DNA of 64,000 bases. Source: Clostridium sporogenes. GTDB taxonomy: Bacteria; Bacillota; Clostridia; Clostridiales; Clostridiaceae. The notes beneath the pieces are model-generated. The model was not told the DNA's origin and made no database searches. It saw only the letters and a list, made by a program, of their open reading frames with translations. Position 1 is the stretch's first letter. Each line of letters opens with the position of its first letter. Below, piece by piece: positions 1-8,929 of this stretch. The DNA is taken from the NCBI RefSeq assembly GCF_001020205.1, contig NZ_CP011663.1, positions 1,302,001 through 1,366,000 of the forward strand, written 5' to 3'. The position numbers were made by a program, and so were the translations under genes.

Positions 1-2
1 AA

Positions 3-107
3 AATAATACTATACTTGGATCAATTGATTTTGTAGATTCCCAGGATGAAATTGAAAAGAGAGAGAAAGTAAAACAGTGGTTATCTAGTATTAAAATATC
101 TAGATAA
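3..107 (+). CDS. C-terminal end of an unidentified gene (cut by window start)
   Basis: An open frame runs from the window edge to a TAA at 105-107. It encodes about 34 residues of charged, non-membrane sequence (ending QWLSSIKISR). The upstream part lies outside the window, so neither start nor family can be judged. Codon use is ordinary for this genome. I do not recognise the product. Confidence 0.4.
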   Translation, partial: NNTILGSIDFVDSQDEIEKREKVKQWLSSIKISR

Positions 108-259
108 CTTAGTTAAAATATTTATTTGAAAAGTCATAATTAAATTTATGGCTTTTTATTTTAGTTAACTGAAAAATTTTATATTTAATTAGATTAATGC
201 AAATCTATTTAGGGAATACTAAAATAAACTAAAGATATAATTTAAAGGGAGCGATAGTA

Positions 260-427
260 GTGGATAAAAACAATAATAAAGAAAATTTTATGGCAATGCC
301 TATAGAAAAGCATGATACTGCTGCATGGGCAAATATTGAGAATATGAAACCTATTTGTAATGTATCTATCCCAAGTGAAGGTGAAGTAAGAAATGCCAAA
401 GAATGGGTAGATACTAACCAAAAATAG
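260..427 (+). CDS. Small DUF3787-like clostridial protein, 55 aa
   Basis: A GTG start at 260 follows a good AAAGGGAG ribosome site, and the frame stops with TAG at 425-427. The product is a soluble, acidic 55-residue protein with an MPIEKHDTAAWANIE core and a C-terminal AKEWVDTNQK. From memory this matches DUF3787, a family of very short clostridial proteins of unknown function. It is monocistronic, and its stop codon lies inside a strong bidirectional hairpin shared with the convergent nifJ gene. No function can be assigned. Confidence 0.65.
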   Translation: MDKNNNKENFMAMPIEKHDTAAWANIENMKPICNVSIPSEGEVRNAKEWVDTNQK

Positions 428-456
428 AAGGGAACCTATAAGATTCCCTTCTATTT
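422..456. terminator. Bidirectional rho-independent terminator
   Basis: A perfect 13-bp stem (422-434 pairing with 444-456) has a 9-nt loop and T-rich flanks on both strands. It sits between the small DUF3787-like gene and the convergent nifJ gene and can end transcripts from both. Confidence 0.9.
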
Positions 457-466
457 TTTATTTATA

Positions 467-3400
467 CTATTTATCTGCTAAATGCCTATAGTTGTCGTAT
501 CTTTCACGAGCATGTTGTTCAGCCATATCGGACATTCTTTCAGCAATATCAGGGAATACATTCATTAGAGAAGAGTATCGAACTTCTCCTTGAATAAATT
601 CTTTAAAAGGTTTTGTTGGTTCTTTTGAATCTAAGATGAATGGATTTTTACCTTCTTTTTTTAACATTGGATTATATCTATAAAGATGCCAATAACCTGA
701 TTCTACTGCTTTTTTCTCTTCTGCTATACTTGTTCCCATGCCTGTTTTTATTCCATGACTAATACAGGGAGCATATGCAATTATTAATGAAGGTCCTTTA
801 TATGCTTCTGCTTCCGCAATTGTTTTAATAGTATGGTTCATATTTGCACCCATAGCTATTTGAGCTACATATACATATCCATAACTTATTGCCATTAATC
901 CAAGGTCTTTTTTCTTGATTTTTTTACCAGCGGCAGCAAATTTGGCTATGGCACCAGTTGGAGTAGACTTGGAGCATTGACCACCAGTATTAGAATAGAT
1001 TTCTGTATCCATTACAAATATATTAACATCATCTCCAGAAGCTAATACTTGGTCCAAACCTCCAAAACCTATATCATATGCCCAACCATCTCCACCTATC
1101 ATCCAGTGAGATTTTTTTATAAGATAATCTTTTTTCTCCATTATTTCATTTAAGATAGGATTATTTTCATAATTTTCATTTGATATAGTCTCTAGTATTT
1201 TTGCTGTAGTAGTTTTTGAGCCTTCACCATCATTCATTGAATCTAACCATTGTTTAAAAGCATCCTTAAGATTCTGGTTAATTTCCATATTTAATGCTTC
1301 TTGCATTAAATTAGCTAATTTTTCTCTAACCTGTTTTACAGCAAGGTACATTCCATAACCATATTCGGCATTATCTTCAAATAGAGAATTTCCCCAAGAA
1401 GGACCTTTACCTTGTGAATTTGTAGTATATGGAATTGATGGAGCACTACCACCCCAAATAGATGAACATCCAGTAGCATTGGCAATCATCATTCTATCGC
1501 CAAAGAGTTGGGTTAGAAGTTTAATATATGGAGTTTCTCCACATCCAGGACAAGCTCCATGAAATTCTAATAATGGTCTTATAAACTGACTGCCTTTTAA
1601 TGTTTTTGGATTCATTAAATTTTCTTTAGTAGCAATATTAAGACCAAATTCCCAGTTTTCAGATTGCATTTCAATTTGTTCTTCGGCGTTTTTCATAATT
1701 AAGGCTTTACCTGGCGCTGGACAAACATCTGCACAATTACCACATCCTGTACAATCTAATGGACTTATTTGAATGCGATATCCTAAATCTTCTAATCCTT
1801 TTCCTGTAGCTTTTTTTGTTTCAAATGTATTAGGTGCATTTTCTTTTTCATTTTTATCTAATAAGTAAGCTCTTATTACTGAATGAGGACAAATATAGGA
1901 GCACTGATTACATTGAATACATTTATCGATTTGCCATTCAGGAACCATAACAGCAATACCACGTTTTTCGTAAGAAGTAGTTCCTAATGGAAAGGTACCA
2001 TCCTCCATTCCGTTAAAAGCGCTAACTGGAAGTTCATCTCCTTCATGTCTAGCCATAGGTCTTTGAATTTTTTTAATAAAATCAGATTCTTCTTTTATTA
2101 AAGTTGTTTCAGCTTGAGTATTTTTCCATGAGGAAGGAACATTAACCTTGTATACTGCATTAATACCTTCATCAATAGCTAATTTATTCATTTCTACAAT
2201 CTTCTCACCTTTTTTACCATAGGTTTTTTCAACGGAATTTTTTAGAAGCTCTACAGCTTTATTTACAGGTATAACATTAGCCAATTTAAAGAATACTGAT
2301 TGCATTATCATATTAATTCGAGCTCCTAAACCTATTTTTTGTGCAATAGATATACCATCAATAATATAGAAATTTATATTATTTTCTGCTATATATTTTT
2401 TCATAGAAGCTGGTAGTTTCTCTTCTAGTTCTGATTCATCCCAAGGACAATTTAATACAAATGTACCATTTTTCTTTAATCCCTTTAGAACATCAAAATT
2501 GTATATAAAGGATTTATTGTGGCAAGCAATATAATCTGCATTATAAATTAAATAAGGTGATTTTATTCTATGTTTTCCAAATCTTAAGTGAGAAATAGTG
2601 CTGCCACCAGATTTTTTACTATCATAAGAAAAGTATGCCTGAGCGTATAAATCTGTATTATCTCCAATAATTTTTACAGCAGTTTTATTTGCACCTACTG
2701 TTCCATCAGAACCTAATCCCCAGAATTTGCAACTTATGGTGTCCTCAGGAGTTGTATCAACTATATCCTTTTCAGGTAATGATGTATTGGTAACATCATC
2801 AGTAATTCCTATTGTGAATCCATCCTTAGGGTTATTTTGATTTAAATTATCAAATACTGAAATAATTTGAGAAGGTCTCGTATCTTTAGACCCTAAACCA
2901 TATCTACCACCTACAATAATAGGTTTATCTTTTGTATTATAAAATACTTTACATACATCAAGATATATAGGTTCTCCTATTGACCCAGGTTCTTTTGTAC
3001 GATCAAGGACGGCAATTTTTTTCACAGTTTTAGGACATGCTTTCATAAAATATGTTGGACAAAATGGACGATATAAGTGAATTTTTATAACTCCTACCTT
3101 TTGTCCTTTACTTATCAAATAATCTACTGTTTCTTCTATAGTGTCACATACAGAACCCATAGCTACTATAACATTCTCTGCATCAAGAGATCCATAATAA
3201 TCAAAAGGATGATAGGATCTTCCTGTAATTTTCTCTATTTCTCCCATGTAGTTTTCTACAACATTAGGGATTTCTTTGTAAAACTTATTTGATGCTTCTC
3301 TTCCCTGAAAATAAATATCTGGATTTTGGGCTGTGCCTTTAAGTGTTGGATGTTCTGGATTTAATGCTCTAGATTTAAATTCTTTTAGAGCCTCATAATC

Positions 3401-3985
3401 TACTAATTTAGCTACATCATCATAATTAATAGTTTCAATTTTTTGATATTCATGGGAAGTTCTAAAACCGTCAAAAAAGTGTAAAAATGGAACTTTAGAT
3501 TTAATAGCAGATAGATGTGCTATATTTGCTAAGTCCATTACTTCTTGAACATTTGAAGCTGCTAAAAGTGCTACACCAGTCTGTCTTGTAGCCATTACAT
3601 CTTGATGATCACCAAAAATTGATAAAGCATGAGTTGTTAGAGCTCTAGCAGATACATGAAATACACCAGGTAATAGTTCACCAGCTATTTTATATAAATT
3701 AGGAATCATTAATAACAAACCTTGAGAAGCAGTGTATGTAGTTGTGAGTGCACCAGCAACTAATGAGCCATGAACAGTTCCAGAAGCTCCAGCTTCAGAT
3801 TGCATTTCAACCACTTTTACAGACTGACCAAATATATTTTTTTTACCATGAGCAGACCACTCGTCTACACCTTCTGCCATAGGGGTGGAAGGTGTAATTG
3901 GATAGATAGCTGCAACTTCAGTAAAAGCATAGGATGCCTCAGCGGCTGCTTGGTTTCCATCCATTGTTTTCATAATTTTTGCCAT
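467..3985 (-). CDS. nifJ: Pyruvate:ferredoxin (flavodoxin) oxidoreductase
   Basis: This cytoplasmic homodimeric enzyme converts pyruvate plus CoA to acetyl-CoA and CO2 and reduces ferredoxin, the central oxidative step of clostridial fermentation. The 1172-aa length is normal for the single-chain form. Visible features in order: the N-terminal YPITPSTPMAE pyruvate-site motif; a gamma/CoA-binding domain; two 4Fe-4S ferredoxin motifs near residues 680-760 (CIQCNQCSYICP and CTGCGNCADVCP); an ACPGCGET cysteine motif for the third cluster; and a thiamine-diphosphate domain with GDGWAYDIG and DTEIYSNTGGQ. The start is supported by TAGGAGGGAG just upstream. It is monocistronic, with a dyad-containing promoter region behind it. 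Confidence 0.97.
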   Translation of the reverse strand: MAKIMKTMDGNQAAAEASYAFTEVAAIYPITPSTPMAEGVDEWSAHGKKNIFGQSVKVVEMQSEAGASGTVHGSLVAGALTTTYTASQGLLLMIPNLYKIAGELLPGVFHVSARALTTHALSIFGDHQDVMATRQTGVALLAASNVQEVMDLANIAHLSAIKSKVPFLHFFDGFRTSHEYQKIETINYDDVAKLVDYEALKEFKSRALNPEHPTLKGTAQNPDIYFQGREASNKFYKEIPNVVENYMGEIEKITGRSYHPFDYYGSLDAENVIVAMGSVCDTIEETVDYLISKGQKVGVIKIHLYRPFCPTYFMKACPKTVKKIAVLDRTKEPGSIGEPIYLDVCKVFYNTKDKPIIVGGRYGLGSKDTRPSQIISVFDNLNQNNPKDGFTIGITDDVTNTSLPEKDIVDTTPEDTISCKFWGLGSDGTVGANKTAVKIIGDNTDLYAQAYFSYDSKKSGGSTISHLRFGKHRIKSPYLIYNADYIACHNKSFIYNFDVLKGLKKNGTFVLNCPWDESELEEKLPASMKKYIAENNINFYIIDGISIAQKIGLGARINMIMQSVFFKLANVIPVNKAVELLKNSVEKTYGKKGEKIVEMNKLAIDEGINAVYKVNVPSSWKNTQAETTLIKEESDFIKKIQRPMARHEGDELPVSAFNGMEDGTFPLGTTSYEKRGIAVMVPEWQIDKCIQCNQCSYICPHSVIRAYLLDKNEKENAPNTFETKKATGKGLEDLGYRIQISPLDCTGCGNCADVCPAPGKALIMKNAEEQIEMQSENWEFGLNIATKENLMNPKTLKGSQFIRPLLEFHGACPGCGETPYIKLLTQLFGDRMMIANATGCSSIWGGSAPSIPYTTNSQGKGPSWGNSLFEDNAEYGYGMYLAVKQVREKLANLMQEALNMEINQNLKDAFKQWLDSMNDGEGSKTTTAKILETISNENYENNPILNEIMEKKDYLIKKSHWMIGGDGWAYDIGFGGLDQVLASGDDVNIFVMDTEIYSNTGGQCSKSTPTGAIAKFAAAGKKIKKKDLGLMAISYGYVYVAQIAMGANMNHTIKTIAEAEAYKGPSLIIAYAPCISHGIKTGMGTSIAEEKKAVESGYWHLYRYNPMLKKEGKNPFILDSKEPTKPFKEFIQGEVRYSSLMNVFPDIAERMSDMAEQHARERYDNYRHLADK

Positions 3986-4022
3986 AAAATATTTCTCCCT
4001 CCTAAGATTTTAATTTAATAAG

Positions 4023-4063
4023 ACATGTTTATTATTTACTAGTAAAGTATTATAAATACATGT
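4023..4063 (-). promoter_or_regulatory. nifJ promoter region with a long dyad
   Basis: ACATGT at 4023-4028 and again at 4058-4063 flank a perfect 12-bp palindrome, TTTACTAGTAAA, so the whole 41 bp is an imperfect dyad. On the minus strand it contains a TATAAT -10-like hexamer. The position, about 40-80 bp before the nifJ start, suits an operator. It does not match the Rex consensus I know, and the cognate regulator is unknown. Confidence 0.4.
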
Positions 4064-4152
4064 AACATAAATATGGATAGAGAACTAAAAGAAAAGTCAT
4101 TAAGTCTCCTTTAACTTTATTGTTTAATAGCTTAGAAAATTTTTTATGCTTA

Positions 4153-4197
4153 CCATCTTTTTTATGATACGGTAAAGAGTATCATAAAAAAAGATGG
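4153..4197. repeat. Long inverted repeat (about 18-bp arms) in the nifJ upstream gap
   Basis: CCATC plus a T-run plus ATGATAC is repeated in inverse around an 8-nt loop, with one base of length difference in the A/T run. There is no clean U-tract outside the stem on either strand. It could be a weak terminator, a protein-binding dyad or a small mobile relic. The rest of 3986-4365 is plain AT-rich DNA. Confidence 0.5.
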
Positions 4198-4365
4198 AAT
4201 ATGATGAAATATTAGGGAACCAGCCAATAATGTTAAAAATGTAATTGATTTATGTTATAATCTCATTGCAAAGTATGCGCTAGTAATAAGTAATATAATT
4301 TCAAATAATATATAGTTTATTTATACAGAAATGAATGATTTTTACATAGGAGGATTAAAACTTAT

Positions 4366-4827
4366 ATGAAAACTTATACTTTCGAAGCAGAGATAAAAAA
4401 AATTGAAGGAAAAGATGCTACATATATAGAGATACCTTTCGATGTTGAAAGGGAGTTTGCAGCAAAAAGAGTTAAGGTATTAGTAAAATTTGAAAATGAA
4501 CAATATAGAGGTTCAATTGTAAATATGGGATTATCTTGTTATATAATTTGAGTTACTAAAGACATAAGAAATAAGATTGATAAAACTTATGGAGATATTA
4601 TAAAAGTTGAACTACAAAAGGATGAGGAAGAACGTATAATTATTGTACCAGAAGAATTTAAAGTTAAGCTTTCTAATAATAAGGTAGCAAATGATTTTTA
4701 TGAATCTTTATCATATTCTCAAAGACGTAAATATATTCAATGGCTAACATCAGCTAAAAAAGAAGAAACTAAAGTAAAAAGAATGGAAGAAGCTATAGTT
4801 AGATTAGAGAATAAAATTAAAATATAA
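4366..4827 (+). pseudogene. YdeI / DUF1905-type protein broken by one in-frame TGA
   Basis: An AGGAGG site precedes an ATG and a 61-codon frame ending in TGA at 4549-4551. The same frame then continues without any frameshift to TAA at 4825-4827. The two halves read as one ~153-aa DUF1905 / YdeI (OmpD-associated-like) protein: an N-terminal beta-rich DUF1905 part with YRGSIVNMG, then a C-terminal YSQRRKYIQWL and AKKEETKVKRM tail typical of YdeI. The stop sits where the family usually has a glycine, so a single GGA-to-TGA change explains it. The second half keeps good coding sequence, which suggests a recent lesion or a sequencing error. Confidence 0.8.
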
Positions 4828-4835
4828 TTTTTATT

Positions 4836-4881
4836 TATAACCCAATGTAGGTGATAATATTATTACTTACATTGGGTTATA
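4836..4881 (+). terminator. Hairpin terminator after the broken YdeI-like gene
   Basis: A 17-bp stem with one G-T-type mismatch (4836-4852 with 4865-4881) has its downstream arm ending in ATTGGGTTATA. The following U-tract is weak. Confidence 0.6.
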
Positions 4882-4945
4882 TTAAATCCTACATAAATTT
4901 AATATTAAATATTTAATTATTATTATATATTGTCATTATAAAGAG

Positions 4946-5119
4946 ATAAAATATAAATTCATAGATTAAGTTATTAAAGAGTTAGGAGCTAAAGAAAAAT
5001 ATATGGGGAATAATAAATTTTTAGAAGTATAAACTAAAAAAGAGTTTAGTTATTATACAAGTTTATATCTGAAAAATAATAGAAACTATGATTTTATTTC
5101 ATGTAAGAAATATATATAA
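4946..5119 (+). pseudogene. Possible decayed coding remnant
   Basis: One frame reads as protein-like, lysine/tyrosine-rich sequence (for example ELGAKEKYMGNNKFLEV, then KKEFSYYTSLYLKNNR) but is interrupted by TAA at 4967 and 5030 before a final TAA at 5117-5119. No start or ribosome site fits. I cannot name the family. It may be a relic or chance. Confidence 0.2.
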
Positions 5120-5143
5120 AATAAGAGAAGAAAAGGAGATACA

Positions 5144-6619
5144 ATGAAAGAAAGAAAAGTAATAATAGAAACAGGCTTCAATTTAGAAAATAGCTATGCT
5201 AGCCTTCCAGAAATATTTTTTACTAGACAAAGCCCAAGTCGTGTACCCTCACCAAAATTAGCTGTATTGAATTATCCGTTAATAGCCTCATTGGGACTAA
5301 ATGCCCCAGCACTACAAAGTGCTGATGGAATAGATATACTTGCAGGGAATAAGACGTCAGAAGGGTCTATACCCATTGCTCAAGCATATGCAGGACATCA
5401 ATTCGGTCATTTTACCATGTTAGGTGATGGGAGAGCTCTACTGATAGGGGAACACATTACTCCACTAGGTGAGCGATTTGATATTCAGCTTAAGGGTTCA
5501 GGTAAAACTCCATATTCACGAGGAGGCGATGGGAAAGCAGTATTAGGTCCAATGCTAAGAGAATACATTATAAGTGAGGCAATGAATGCATTGGGCATTC
5601 CTACCACCCGTAGTTTAGCTGTGGTTACAACAGGAGAGTCAATAATGCGGGAAAATGAGTTACCTGGTGCAATACTAACTCGTGTAGCTGCCAGTCATAT
5701 ACGTGTTGGTACATTTGAATATGTTTCAAGATGGGGGACAGTTGAAGAACTTAGATCCCTAGCTGATTATACTTTACAAAGACATTTTAAAGGAGAAGAT
5801 GATAAAGAGAATCCTTATCTTTTCTTACTTCAAGAGGTAATCAAGAAACAGGCTGAGCTTATTGCAAAATGGCAACTGGTTGGTTTTATTCATGGGGTAA
5901 TGAATACTGATAATATGGCGATTAGTGGAGAAACAATTGATTATGGTCCTTGTGCGTTCATGGATGCCTATGACCCTGAAACTGTATTTAGTTCTATTGA
6001 TCTTTATGGTAGATATGCTTATGGTAATCAACCTAGTATTGCTGCATGGAATCTTGCAAGGCTTGCTGAAACTCTGTTACCATTATTGCATATTAATGAA
6101 AATGAGGCTATCAAGATAGCAGAAAATGCAATTTCAGATTTTACTAAGTTATATAAGGGTAATTGGCTTTCTGGAATGAGGGCAAAACTTGGGATATTTA
6201 ATGAAGAGCTTGAGGATGAACAGCTAATTGAAGGTCTTTTAAGTACGATGCAGAAGTATGATGCAGATTATACCAATACCTTCCGTGCATTAACTTTTGA
6301 CAATATAGAGAATACGATATTGTTTGGTAAAATTGAATTTGATAAGTGGTATAAGCTATGGCAGGAGAGACTAACAAGACAAGAAGAATCAAAACTTTCT
6401 TCAAAGCAGCTTATGAAAAGTAGTAATCCATCAGTAATCCCGCGTAATCACAGGGTAGAAGAAGCACTAGAGGCTGCGGTGAAAGAAGGAGACTATAGTG
6501 TGATGGAGAAACTTTTAGATGCTCTCTCAAAACCATATGCTTACTCTAAAGAACAGGATTATTACTCTAAATTGCCTGAACCATCAACTTGTCCGTATCA
6601 AACCTATTGTGGGACCTAA
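5144..6619 (+). CDS. selO: Protein adenylyltransferase SelO (YdiU/UPF0061 family)
   Basis: This is a 491-aa pseudokinase-fold protein of the SelO family, which transfers AMP from ATP to Ser/Thr/Tyr residues and is linked to redox stress. Visible motifs: YAGHQFGHF and LGDGRALLIGE early on; QLKGSGKTPYSRGGDGKAVLG (the inverted nucleotide-binding region, about residues 115-140); and HGVMNTDNMAISGETIDYGP around 250-270 with the metal-binding N and D residues. The C terminus ends CPYQTYCGT, with cysteine at the place where eukaryotic SelO has selenocysteine. An AAAAGGAG site supports the start. It is monocistronic and closed by a hairpin. Confidence 0.95.
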   Translation: MKERKVIIETGFNLENSYASLPEIFFTRQSPSRVPSPKLAVLNYPLIASLGLNAPALQSADGIDILAGNKTSEGSIPIAQAYAGHQFGHFTMLGDGRALLIGEHITPLGERFDIQLKGSGKTPYSRGGDGKAVLGPMLREYIISEAMNALGIPTTRSLAVVTTGESIMRENELPGAILTRVAASHIRVGTFEYVSRWGTVEELRSLADYTLQRHFKGEDDKENPYLFLLQEVIKKQAELIAKWQLVGFIHGVMNTDNMAISGETIDYGPCAFMDAYDPETVFSSIDLYGRYAYGNQPSIAAWNLARLAETLLPLLHINENEAIKIAENAISDFTKLYKGNWLSGMRAKLGIFNEELEDEQLIEGLLSTMQKYDADYTNTFRALTFDNIENTILFGKIEFDKWYKLWQERLTRQEESKLSSKQLMKSSNPSVIPRNHRVEEALEAAVKEGDYSVMEKLLDALSKPYAYSKEQDYYSKLPEPSTCPYQTYCGT

Positions 6620-6620
6620 T

Positions 6621-6666
6621 AAAAAGGGAGCTAGTAAAATATATTAAGTTTTACTAGCTCCTTTTG
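6621..6666 (+). terminator. selO terminator
   Basis: A strong stem (AAAGGGAGCTAGTAAAA pairing with TTTTACTAGCTCCTTT, one bulged G) ends in TTTTG directly after the selO stop. Confidence 0.85.
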
Positions 6667-6669
6667 TAT

Positions 6670-7120
6670 AAGAATATAATAGAACCCTGAACTTGAAAAT
6701 ATATTAATTATATTGTATATGGGAAAGTTCAAACTTTTGATGAACTGTATTTGTGGACAACCGAAATAAATAAAAATAATAACATATTAACTAATATTAT
6801 TTGCATTAGATTTTAAAAGAATAGCTGAACTTGTGTGGGTTGTTTTTATTTATAATAAATTTAATATTTTTTAATTCGTGTAAGATTATTCTTATGATTA
6901 TTGTAAAAATTAAATATTACAATAATTACATTGATAATGCGATGACATAAAAAAATGCTATTTAGAATACTATTAAATAGTGAATACTGATTTTAGCCTT
7001 TTATAGATTATAAATGCTGAAATAGAAAGACATATATATTTTTAGTATAAAAGGTTTAACTTTATATATTATATAACAATAAGCTTGATATTAACAATAT
7101 TGTTGATGGTAAGACTAACT
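6670..7120. other. Gene-free AT-rich stretch before the amine oxidase
   Basis: About 450 bp without a credible gene. A short frame near 6709-6813 reads VYGKVQTFDELYLWTTEI and looks faintly protein-like, but it has no start or ribosome site. I see no recognisable riboswitch or clear promoter. Confidence 0.4.
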
Positions 7121-7136
7121 TAAGGGGTTGAACTAT

Positions 7137-8876
7137 TTGGAGATAAATGAATTTATGCAGCCTAACAATCCAACCTATGAGGAAAGAGATAATATGCTAA
7201 AGTCAGCGTTAGAAGAAGTAGGGAGAATAGAGGATTACGATAATATAAAAGAATTACTTGCGCCTAAAGAGAATATTACAAATATTATTCCTCCAGGTAA
7301 AGGTAAGGGAATTAAGATTGGAATAATAGGTGGAGGTGTTGCAGGATTATCTTCTGCCTTTGAGCTTAGAAAACTTGGTTTTGATATAATGATTTTTGAA
7401 AAGCAAAAAGAACGTATTGGGGGAAGGATATATACCTACTATTTTGATAGAGATAAAAAAATGTATGGTGAACTGGGGGCTATGCGTATACCTGTAAGTC
7501 ATGGAACAACTTGGCATTATATAGATATTTTTGAGTTAGAAACTAGACCCTTTGTTCAAGAAAATGAAAATGGAATTATATATATTAGAAATAAACGTGC
7601 AAGGAACGATCCAGATGGTAGAAGTGTAATGAAGAAGATATATCCAGAATTTAATTTGTCTACTTTTGAAAAAAATATATCATGGCAAGAAATTTTGAGT
7701 TATGCATTAGGAAGTGAATTGTATAATCTTGATAGTAGTACAAGAAAAGAATTATTACAGATAAAAAAAGAGTATTCGCCAAAGATAAAAGAACTAGGAG
7801 CTATAAGTACAAGAAGAATTATGGCAGGTAAAGGTTTAAGTGAAGGAGCTATAGAATTATTATCTTATCTAGCTCCAATTGTAGGTTATTTTTACTATGG
7901 TAGTTATATTGAAAACTTGCAAGATGAATATATTGTAAATGATTATTATAGGTATTATATAAAGGGAGGGCTATCTAATTTACCTATATCCTTTTATAAT
8001 TCATTAATGTCTAAAAATCCTAAAGAGTATATAAGTATATCAAATTCTAATTTAGGAAAAGTAAAATGGATGAATGGACGAACAGTAACTGGGATTTATA
8101 AGATTGATGAAAAAAATAAAGTTAGAATTAAATATAGAGAAGGAAGATCTTTAGAAACATATTGTGAAGATTTTGATTATATAATTTGTGCAATACCATT
8201 TTCAAGCCTTCGAAGTGTAGAAATATATCCTATGTTTACCCCAGAAAAAATGCAAGCAATTAAAGAATTAGGTTATGAATCAGCTCAAAAAACATTATTT
8301 CTATGTAATAATAGTTTTTGGGAAGAAGGAAATAAAAATGAGAGAATAATAGGTGGCAGTTCTAGGACAGATTTAATAATATCAAGTATATGGTATCCTA
8401 ATAATTGCATTAAACAAAATATAAGCATTAATAAAAATAAAAAGAAGCACAAAAAACATAAAAATTATAAATCATGGAGCAATCCAGGGGTTCTTTTAGC
8501 ATCCTATAATTTAAATCTTGATTCCATACGCTTAGGTAATATAGATGAAAAGATAAGAGTAGAATTAATAAAGAGACAGGTTGAAAAAGTGCATGGTTTG
8601 CCCAAAGGATATCTTGATTCAATAGTAGAATCTTATAAAACAATAGAATGGGATCATGAACAAGGTTTTTATGGAGGAATTACTCATTATAGGGAAGAAC
8701 AACAAAATCTTTTTGCATATGCATCAGAACAGCCAGAGTATGATGAAAGAGTATATTTTGCCGGTGAGCATATATCACAAACCCATGCATGGATTCAAGG
8801 GGCTTTAAGTACTGGTATGAAGGCAGCTAATAGAATAGCAGAACACTATAAATATAGTTTAAATAAATTATTATAA
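7137..8876 (+). CDS. FAD-dependent flavin monoamine oxidase / L-amino-acid oxidase family
   Basis: This is a cytoplasmic flavoenzyme expected to oxidise an amine or amino acid to an imine, passing electrons to O2 or another acceptor. It has a Rossmann FAD motif IGIIGGGVAGLSSAFELRK followed by FEKQKERIGGRI (residues ~60-100), and a C-terminal FAD motif VYFAGEHISQTHAWIQGA with STGMKAANRIAEH, typical of monoamine oxidases and tryptophan-monooxygenase-like enzymes. It has no signal peptide. A TTG at 7128 would abut the AAGGGG site, so I prefer the in-frame TTG at 7137 (spacing 9); ATG 7155 is another option. The substrate is unknown. A terminator follows. Confidence 0.85.
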   Translation: MEINEFMQPNNPTYEERDNMLKSALEEVGRIEDYDNIKELLAPKENITNIIPPGKGKGIKIGIIGGGVAGLSSAFELRKLGFDIMIFEKQKERIGGRIYTYYFDRDKKMYGELGAMRIPVSHGTTWHYIDIFELETRPFVQENENGIIYIRNKRARNDPDGRSVMKKIYPEFNLSTFEKNISWQEILSYALGSELYNLDSSTRKELLQIKKEYSPKIKELGAISTRRIMAGKGLSEGAIELLSYLAPIVGYFYYGSYIENLQDEYIVNDYYRYYIKGGLSNLPISFYNSLMSKNPKEYISISNSNLGKVKWMNGRTVTGIYKIDEKNKVRIKYREGRSLETYCEDFDYIICAIPFSSLRSVEIYPMFTPEKMQAIKELGYESAQKTLFLCNNSFWEEGNKNERIIGGSSRTDLIISSIWYPNNCIKQNISINKNKKKHKKHKNYKSWSNPGVLLASYNLNLDSIRLGNIDEKIRVELIKRQVEKVHGLPKGYLDSIVESYKTIEWDHEQGFYGGITHYREEQQNLFAYASEQPEYDERVYFAGEHISQTHAWIQGALSTGMKAANRIAEHYKYSLNKLL

Positions 8877-8886
8877 GCAAGATATA

Positions 8887-8929
8887 AATAAGCTAAAGGA
8901 GCTATACTCTATTAGCTTATTATTTTTTT
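8887..8929. terminator. Terminator between amine oxidase and AraC gene
   Basis: A 10-bp stem AATAAGCTAA / TTAGCTTATT (8887-8896 with 8912-8921) is followed on the plus strand by a T-run. It overlaps the stop codon of the convergent AraC gene and may serve both strands. Confidence 0.8.

Noticed and set aside
4549..4551. In-frame TGA as a selenocysteine codon
   Set aside because: The family position is a glycine, not a redox cysteine, and no bacterial SECIS-like hairpin follows the codon. A nonsense mutation is simpler.
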